Positions 19,501 through 26,700 of a stretch of DNA of 64,000 bases are shown here, piece after piece. The stretch lies in IMG/VR virus record IMGVR_UViG_3300008113_004623, positions 36,503-100,502 of that record; one strand, given 5' to 3'. Each line of letters begins with the position of its first letter. Within the stretch, counting starts at the first letter, position 1. The translations under genes and the position numbers were made by a program. Source of the DNA: a virus. The notes under the pieces were generated by a model. It was not told where the DNA came from, ran no database searches, and saw only the letters and a program-made list of their open reading frames with translations.

Positions 19501-20702
19501 GAGTTCCCTCAGCTGTAGCATCAGATGTTGTAAATAAACTTAGTGCTTTAAACGAAAAAATTCTTGTTATAGATCCTACAGATGAAAAATTCTATATAGA
19601 AGTAGATAAAAACGGGCAAAGAATAGGTGATAAAAAATATCCTAGAGTTTCTAGTCTTACAGGTAAAAGAGAATTTAGCAATAAGACCGCAGCAAATAGA
19701 GGAACTATTATTGATTCTTTACTTAGAGAATTTATTAAGGGGAATATTAAAACGGAAGGCCAAATGATGCAGGCTTACAAAAAAATTAAAGAAACTAACC
19801 AGTACCCTACAGATACTTTTACTGTTCCTTTTATTTCTGATTTATTTGCTACCTTTAATGGATTTGTTCAAAGTAATCCTAACTTAGTCTTTATTGCCGA
19901 TTTACCTACTTTATGGGGTACTTTTAATGGCGTAGATCATGCGGGTACTATTGATTTACTAGCAATAGATAATACTAATGGTAAAGTTTATATAATAGAT
20001 TTAAAAACATCTACACAAGATAGAACAGATACTACTAATAAATTCTACGAAAGTTATACTTCCGCAGATACAATTCAACAATCAGCTTACGCAGAAGCGT
20101 TAGCACAACGTACAGGAATTGTAATAGACGGATTAAAAATTTTCCCAATTCAAGTGGAATTATCAAGAGAGACTCAAACTTATGAAAGTGCTATAGGTAA
20201 CAAAAGAAATTCTGGCTATATTTATGAGTTGACTCCAGATCCTAAGTATTTCCCATCAAAGACAACTCCTCCTATAAAAAGTCAAGTACCTTCCAATATT
20301 AACGTAGAGTCAGTCACTTACCAAAATAGTCAATATACAGTTCATTTGTCTAAAAATCCTTTTTCAGGATTAAATGAGATTGTGCAAATCTTTAATAAAG
20401 ATAATGCAGAGATTGATGTTAACAGTACTACAGGTAAAAACGTAGCAAGTCAATTAGACTGGGGAAAGATTAATCCTAGTGCGCCTAAGAAAATGTCTCC
20501 TGCAGACTTAATGGATGCAGCTAACCAAACGCCTCAGGCTCCTGCTGCCCAAAAACAAACTAAACCTTTATCTGCTGCTGTATTTAATTCAGAAGAAGAA
20601 AATCAAGGTAAACAAAATAAAGACGCCTGTGCTAATCCTACCGATAGATTCTCTCAACAAGGTACTACAAAGGTTCCGAGATCTATTAGAAAGAAACCTT
20701 AG
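13554..20702 (+). CDS. Giant protein with C-terminal PD-(D/E)XK nuclease domain
   Basis: This protein has 2382 residues. Near its C-terminus the segment GTIDLLA ... VYIIDLKTS places D2134 and the D2149-L-K2151 motif in the spacing of PD-(D/E)XK nucleases, followed by IQQSAYAEAL, whose Gln fits motif IV. This nuclease region covers about residues 2010-2220. The N-terminal 400 residues are helical. A Gly/Ala-rich, weakly hydrophobic segment lies near residues 460-520, and long helical regions fill the middle. It ends RSIRKKP. As the first of three giant genes next to the RNA polymerase, it is probably part of the packaged complex. The nuclease could act on host or competing DNA after delivery. 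Ends with TAG. Confidence 0.7.
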   Translation: MAKKVDSSFNFLGIDPRLNVGDPNVVKAAVDQSINSNPVLFNAYHTKEILRPQLDEIRREKETERLRNINVNSFNYLAKKAGYDEGYASNLYNRIQDLPNLPEQQATAAYNELAKELDDLKEKGTTSSFGGFDYLSDIGEGLFEAARGATNISHELFGGAKYTDPQEWLGKNKNDQTAQAVLDELFTPSDIYKYAKRVLDSKQKEVSINKFKQNLGDVDGVLQLLESKSRNLNSGNSFDDLLLPVLENQFRTPGSDWYRDAEGELSPQYVKEFQNYVKQGFQEKFDDQSFVTNILNKPARYAKYDLETEALNDYKTVLQKGLFDLVDERRQLLDEEKLVKDSPEDKQYINKIERINSQLDKLVAREKSIDKVYGVSVGDRSGFFKATLGSGYMAFRDLRDFLTPDYFQGPESDANTQVIRNAMYKPEVLRYDKYGNPVLSNQVFYESASGTKANWRGFFESGGAIVGDMAPAIATGSILARGVSSGLALAGTEAGSATLGARVASTAAKTYDKVNKYGSLRLADRISTFATIYATTNERIYEQEKKWGGNAEERARYLAVAEAASEAIGFPDVGILKLTPFSRGLGAASKTAAGISLTRSELAKAYLRGGSEFAKTAVKANLVESFEEEMALLGEALVSHAYADEYARVGREQTEFTGENIIDTFVESFKGGLLYSGLMTGMNHYRATRKNALLDQAEYEAANNPELFKAKLKEMHQKNPSELSEKQLADAIVTIDNLSNTFKSLSQIDNLKDLNTFFDDEDARRQLFTKARQRDVLRSIDFDSLTPEQQEEFTKAKLGGKITKKATAEYNKARQQVSDFLAQTEGQTLSKEQTQEFVALQLKAAQLRSIANTIDLRKLTDSQMETLASMGIIEDKDFQFTQEDLDKMIAEVDTDILKTEKRAFQYAEMTKAEKAEAIKKAYDKKIEAINQVEDPTVLFESLVALKKDYEYLEKNAYGVNPEVLANKASLLDAYQQRFDALTQRDASGANLFEASLRELDINKAITDYNIYELVKLSSRLDQNKDHVDSAFAENLNEELLNAQAQIIENIQKLQGDQKIQALAKIMDQTVKFNTFTYFDQKAFSEFITSYTYGLDSETNEEVEQTMTVSITPEEFEKVRAEVIRMRGIRKSNSMAATGRVDNVSVPTESEEQEDAMRTLARNVAAASSELDDDGFSEKSALEKQYTDSFLKNKEVTEAVQALKDRVFSLFNEGSARAASVLNAFNTLLTNKDTISFDAQLQQVKQALKAEIDALRNVDKNSKSARALEGVLLELDLWTKAAKKMVIQNPAANLGDLTNLEPSRTNVVDLQNDVLEEEFGDELTPAQVQTKQSEIDQLNQEAQRRRSRLLDLTSPARSNGIEVTPDNVIVTDPAVKRRVAFIDALSTMADTKVKILNKRQFLREYLASKYPQKNQADIEQDLKSLLTFFTNIPQDIVDNWDTLTNQDEILASVHQLLGKEFFDKGQLRYYVKNKAQGLLVNPEVIMTAASKDGKVLLQDSYPLELSFIQNTGEGNTKEFSTVPWRLSGRIQGESTDVKILPGDIIAAHTETFASKELLQEFLGKNDKSVLVDYEISEGVLTNKDSFSTMAEVESSDIKNASLKDFSIPTQPGSRVAGRRYKFNLGRLYFNNNGNPVILQNNKLNEEEIQAIAELVFNPPTGNISMSQLDEALFDLINQIDKNNRIVFFPAEALNQIQADGSLKTFYEQMLVPSLVQEVNGKRKYQKLTKEQFIKELGNYYYKVSPTFLSGGARFNESITRFQMKDGVPEVLKQPYLDYIKETHQAPINSEGNVSTVVNKIVYPSTTDLAAQTKALNLQIKNDQQLTSKGKTVGGVNPNSNARSLNPTAPQLNRTASATLNMIPYAEINSFLAKFGIPVKIGYSEEIYNQLVLAIKKDPSILSLVTARIENNQVVTSEYDGGNTKGINLLIGSVTLPNGQKYKVFFKPDEQSAGLNLNINKIEGGFTASVKNTDVPNPTPSNAPRVPSAVASDVVNKLSALNEKILVIDPTDEKFYIEVDKNGQRIGDKKYPRVSSLTGKREFSNKTAANRGTIIDSLLREFIKGNIKTEGQMMQAYKKIKETNQYPTDTFTVPFISDLFATFNGFVQSNPNLVFIADLPTLWGTFNGVDHAGTIDLLAIDNTNGKVYIIDLKTSTQDRTDTTNKFYESYTSADTIQQSAYAEALAQRTGIVIDGLKIFPIQVELSRETQTYESAIGNKRNSGYIYELTPDPKYFPSKTTPPIKSQVPSNINVESVTYQNSQYTVHLSKNPFSGLNEIVQIFNKDNAEIDVNSTTGKNVASQLDWGKINPSAPKKMSPADLMDAANQTPQAPAAQKQTKPLSAAVFNSEEENQGKQNKDACANPTDRFSQQGTTKVPRSIRKKP

Positions 20703-20736
20703 TCCATAAGTCTATTTTTATAATTTTTTAATTAAC

Positions 20737-20747
20737 TTATATTTGTA
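20737..20747 (+). promoter_or_regulatory. Bacteroidota-type -7 promoter for the RNA polymerase gene
   Basis: TTATATTTGTA ends 13 bases before the ATG at 20761. It is identical to the elements at 29337 and 36270. The leader would be only about ten bases. Confidence 0.75.
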
Positions 20748-20760
20748 TTAAAACACGAAC

Positions 20761-23700
20761 ATGATTTGCCCTAATTTTAGTAATCCTAGCATAAGAAAAG
20801 ATTTTTATAATCTTGTTGGTATTGTAGGCGAAGATTTTGCCTATTACCTATGGGATAAGAATAATGGACTACCTCTTACTTTACAAGCAAATCCAGCTAA
20901 TCTTAATGAAGCAATTGCTAATCCTTTATTTGAAGCTTTGGATGAACAGTTTAATGGTAATTCTACTAAAGCTACTTTAGGAGTAGCTATTACGTTTAGT
21001 AGTGCTTTTCAGAAAAAATACGTAGGATTTAACCGAGCAACTCCTGAGCGTCAAGTACAGTTAATTAATGACTACATTAACAAGTTAGATATTACACTAG
21101 AGCAAGCAACTCAAAATTATATTAAAAGAGCAAATCAAATTAATAGAACATTTAAGAGAGCTGTTAGTGTAACACAAGAAGCTGTAACTAGAGAAGATCT
21201 TAGTAAAGACCCTAACTCAGTAATTAATCAAATTGAAGATGTTACTGCTCAAGACAGGACTGCTGCTTATGAGTTTTTAAAACGTAACAAGATTGCTCAG
21301 AATATTCGCTTTACGAATGCTCAAAAAGTAGTTAACTCAGGGGCTTATGCACAATGGACTAAACACGGTTTAACTTTATTTAAAGGCTCCGACTATACGG
21401 ACATTTATCACGAGTCTTGGCACGAGTTTACACAATGGTATCTTTCTCCGATTGAAAAAGCATTACTATACAATACTGTAAGAAATAGAGAAGGGACAGT
21501 TACTATAGGCGACTTAGAGATACCTTACTACAGTCTTACTAATAGACAAGTAGAAGAAGTACTAGCGGAAGAGTTTCGTGCTTATTCTATACAGCGTAAC
21601 AGAAACGAAGCGGTTGCTGCAGAACCTCGTATTAGAAACTTCTTTGAGAGAATGTATGATTTCTTAAAGTGGCTTTTCTTTGGTCCAGAAAAAACAAAAA
21701 AACCTGAATCTACTTTTGAGTTTGAAAATGTTTCTGCAATGTTTAGCGCTTTATATGAAGGTAACGTAGATTTATCTCGTAGAGCAGAAACAAACATAGT
21801 AGAAGATTCTTTAAATAGAAGTACAGCTTTAACCTTGCCTATCTTAACGGATGAAGGTTTACAAGAGATAGAGTTAAGCCCTTTAGTCGGTGCTGAGGTT
21901 ATAAGTTATGTAAGCTATAGTATCTATAAACAGATGCGTGATCAGAATATTGGCATGAGTCTTTTATTAAATCCTGAGCACAAAAAGAATTTAATCCCTC
22001 AATTATATACAGCAGTTAGAGCAGAGTTAAATGATGTATTAGATAACTTAGAGATAAAAATAGAACAAGCTGAAACATCTAACAACATGGCTGCTTTGGA
22101 AATGTTAGAAGACCAGTACGCTAATATAACTGCACTAGTAAACGAAGATGAAGCCTGGAACCGAGTAGTTGCCCTACATCAAAGTACAACACAAGGCGAA
22201 CTCTTTAATATAGATGCGGATGTTACTGTTTCTGTAGAAGAGAATATAGAAAACAGAATAGACGAAGCTCCTGCAGAAGAAAAAACTAGAAACGAAGTTC
22301 AATACGGGGATAAGTCAAATGTTAACCCACTTGAGTTGTATGATCCTTATGTTATTGAGTTAATTAAAAGTTTACCTGACCTAGTTAATATTAACGGCCA
22401 GGTTGTCCCTAGTACGGGCAGCACTCTTGGTTTACCAAAAAACGGAAACTTCAAACATAATAAAAATCTTCTTCAGAACATTCTATCAGGATCTACGTCT
22501 TATGAAGATGCTATTCAGCGATTAATAGAAGCTTCTTCCGTAAGTCCTCAATTAACTTATTTAATTCAATTGCTTCCTAGTCCTGTTAGTGAAACTCTAA
22601 CATTAGACGAGATTACATTAAAGAATCAGTTTATGCAGGCCTTGTCTATGCCTCGCGTAGATCCTTATTCTGTAAAAGCAATTGAAAAAACTGAAGACAC
22701 TACAGTCGATAATGTTATAACATCTAAGAAAGTTATTCAGTTTAATACTTTCTACATTAGTACACTTACCCAAGACGCACTTCTAGAGTACTTAGATAAT
22801 GAGTTCCAAATATCTGCTGCTTCTGATTTTAAATCTGAAACCGATCAATCAACTATAAAACAAAGAAGCTTTGTTAACAAAAGCATAAATGGTTTAGAGT
22901 TTGCTACATTCTCTACAGCTTCTGTATTAGACGCATATAAAGATATTGATAGCACTACTTCCTATAAGACATTATTTGAATTTATGAATGATGCTTTTGG
23001 AGTGGACTTATATCAGGGAATTAGCGAGCAATACCTATTTGATAAGCGTGGTGATATTATCATTGCTAACTCTCCATACACAGAGAGCCAATTAAACGCA
23101 CTTACGCAGGTTATTGTAGCTTCTTATAATAAGATTAAGTTATATCACTTAATTAACAATTTAGAAGGTAAGTCACCTATAATTAATAAATTAAAAAATG
23201 AAGTTCCTTCATCTGTAGAAACTCCTGCTAAGACCTATATCTCTGATGTAAAGAAAAGTTTAGTTACAGCATTAAACACTTTAAGCAATAATTTTAACAC
23301 ACTCAACGCAAAAGACCAAGAGCAGTTTAAAGAGATAGTTGATCTATTTACTAATTCTATAAAAAATAACAATAATCTCAGAACTGAAAGACAGATTCTT
23401 TTCAGAGCTATTGAAAACTATTACAATAAAGTAGTTAAGTCTGCGTCTTACTTAAACGACGAGAACAATATGGAGTGGTCTATCCGTGAGTGGCAGCATG
23501 TTGTAACCCAAGCAAGCAGTATTAATAATGCCAGAACTCTAGCTGACTTAACAGGCCATTTAAACCCAGCTACAAATAACTTTGTTGGTGTGTCTAAGTT
23601 ACTTGCAAAAGCATTTAGCCAAGAGACAGGCGAGCGTAAGTTAAACAGAGATGAAGACAATGTTCTTTTTGAGTTAGTTAATATTTCTGGATACTCTACT

Positions 23701-26700
23701 AAAGTAGAAGGGAAGAAAACAATTAACTTAAATCCTGACGATAAATTAATCCAAGATTTTATTGGGTTCTTAAAAGACGGCTTAGTTGAGAATCTTCGGT
23801 TTGGTGCAAAATCTACTAGTTTAGGAGTACGTGTAAACGGTTCTAGAAATGAAAGATTGTTCTACGACAGAAGTCGTTTTAGCTACTCAGCTGACACTGA
23901 TATAGTTAGACTAGACCCAAAGGTAATGGATACCTTTTTAGACTACTTACGTTACGAATTGAATCGTATGTTTGATGATCGTGCAGAGTCTACTGAAAAA
24001 GAGAAACGTGGATTTGATTTAATCATTTTAAAAGACATTCTGCCTAACAAGGTTCAAGAGTTTAAAGACATAATTAAAAATTCAACCCAAGATAAAGAAA
24101 CTACAGTCAACAATATCATTAATCAGATTAATACTGTTAATCGAGCAGAGTTTGATACAGCAGTTACTTTATACTTTAATGAGGAAGTAAGAGCATTCCG
24201 CACCGATTTAGAAGAGATTATTGGAGAAGGAGATGCTAAGTTTGCTGAAGTTTTTGGAACAAAAGAAAACATCAATGAAGTAATAGCCGACTATGTAACC
24301 CACTACTACACGCAACAGATTGAGTTTTTGCATTTATTTGTAGGAGATCCTTCTAACTTCCAAGTTAAAGGAGAAAACTGGCGTGAATTATTTAAACGTT
24401 TAGGTGCTTCTATTTCTCCAGGTAAACAACCTTTAATAGATTCTCAATTCTTAAATTCATTTAATAACTCACCTAATGGATATTTAGGCAGAGGACTTGA
24501 GCGTTTATACAAACAAAGTCAAAATCCTAATGCAGAAGCCCGCGTATACGATGAAAACTTTACTTACGTTCAGTATAAAGATGTAAAATCATTTACAGAA
24601 GGTCAAGCAGAAGTATATCAACGCGAGTTAATTGAAGGTTACGCTAATTGGTTATCTAGCCAAGACAAGGCTAAAAAGCCTATTGAAGCTTACAGACAAG
24701 AAGCTGCTGATATATTTAAGACTACTATAGATGGTGTTACTACTCAGAAAAAGGAAGCAGACGGTCAAGCCTATGCAACTTTAGATTTTGTAAGGTTCTA
24801 TCTAAACTCTATAGGAGAATGGACACCAAAACAAGAAGCGGCCTACCAACACGAACTAAAGGTAGCCGAAAAGATCCTAGAATATAGAGCAACTCCGACA
24901 GAAACTAAGTTAACAGAACTTAGAACTTTAATTCAAAATTCAAATGCAGGTATATTATTGTCTTTAAAGTTAGGGTACTGGGGTTCTCCAATTGATAATC
25001 CTAATTATATTACGTTAGGTAAGTACTCGGTAGCTCCTTTGATTCCGTCAACATTATTTGAAACCGATTTAGAAGATCAAATGTCAAATATGTTAATAGG
25101 TGGGGTAGACTTTATTACTTTTGATTCTGGAAATAAAATGGCTTTGCCTGTTTCTAGCTTAGATTTTTACAAAAAAGAAGGCAAGGGCAATGAAGAGCGT
25201 CTAGTTGTTAATGATATTCCTCAAAAGAATATTGTTACTTTTCCTATAAGCGGTTTACGTAGACAGCAATATATCGCGCCTAAGTTTAAAGAAGAAGCTA
25301 CTTTGTCTACACAGTTAGTAAAACTTGTATTCTCTAATTTTTATACTAATGGTGAGCTTAATGAAAACATAAGTAAAGTAGCAGGCTTACCTGAAAAGAT
25401 TGATAGATTACAAAAAGCTTTCATCAATGATTTATCAGTAATTGTAGAGAGCGAGAAAGCTAAAATCTATGCAGCTATTGGTGCAGAGTTAAAGGGTGAT
25501 AGAGTAACTAGCATTGACGCAGAAGCATTTTCTGATTGGATTAAAAAAGAATTTGACAAGAAAGATGTTCCCCAGTCTGTTTACGATTATTTAATTATTG
25601 AAAACAATAACTTTAAGTTTTCTTTAGACGTAGCTCCTCATAGAGCTTTGTTTGAAAGTGTACTTGCTTCTGCTTTATCTAAAAGAGTATTACGTCCCAA
25701 GATGTTTGGGGAAGCACTTGTGCAGGTTTCTTCTTTAGGCTTTAATCAAGCAGGAACTCGTTTTACAAACCCTACTAGAGAACAAGTAAGGAAATACGGT
25801 AACAGTGGTCTAAGAGATTATGGTCGTATTGTAAACGGCAAACATCAGCCTGCAGATATTAAAATTGCTTTTAACTCAAAAAAGTACGGTGCTTTATTAA
25901 ACTTAGATTACAAAGGTTCAAAAATTGAAACTCTTGATAGACTAAACGAAGCTTTACTAGACGATGCTTGGGTAGAACTACACTCAAATAAAATTACCTT
26001 AGTAGGTGTTCGTATTCCTGTACAGGGTTTAAACTCTATGGAACACTTTAGAGTAAGACAATTCTTACCAGAAGTTGCAGGACCAATTATTATTGTGCCT
26101 CCATCACTTGTAACTAAATCAGGATCTGACTTTGACATAGATAAATTGTTTATGTACGAGCCTGAGTTAGACTCTGAAGGTAACTTTATTGAAAGAACTC
26201 CCGAGTTTGTTAAAAATCCTAAAGCAGTATACCAGTACATTAGAGCAAAGAAAATTTTAATTACTGAGCTAAAGTCTCTTAATACTATTTTAGAGAACAA
26301 ACGCCAAGAGTTTATCAGAAACAATGGTTCAAATACTGTAGAAGCAAAAGTATACGATAGTTTGATTGCTAGTAATGGAATGTTAATTCGTCCATTAAAG
26401 AATCGCAAGAAAGAACTAACTGATGGAGAAGAGAGCACATTGTTGGATGAAGTAACCTTAGCTACATTTTCATTAAGTAAGTTTTTAGAAACTCAAAAAG
26501 ATAATCCAGAGATTAAATCTTTACAAAAAAAATTAAAAAAGACTCAGGAACTTTTGGCTTCGTTTAAAGGTTACTCTATAAAGTCTGCTAAAGCAGGTGC
26601 TTCTAATGGTTTAATTCAGACAATTAGTGAGATTTTATCTGAGCCTGCTATTATGCCGCAGTTTTTACAGCCTAACGACTCTCCTATTCTTAAACAACTA

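Noticed and set aside
25908-26438. 176-residue antisense ORF inside the RNA polymerase gene
   Set aside because: It lies wholly opposite a strongly supported coding sequence carrying the DFDID motif, is Ser/Leu-rich in the way antisense frames of AT-rich genes are, and has no own promoter.
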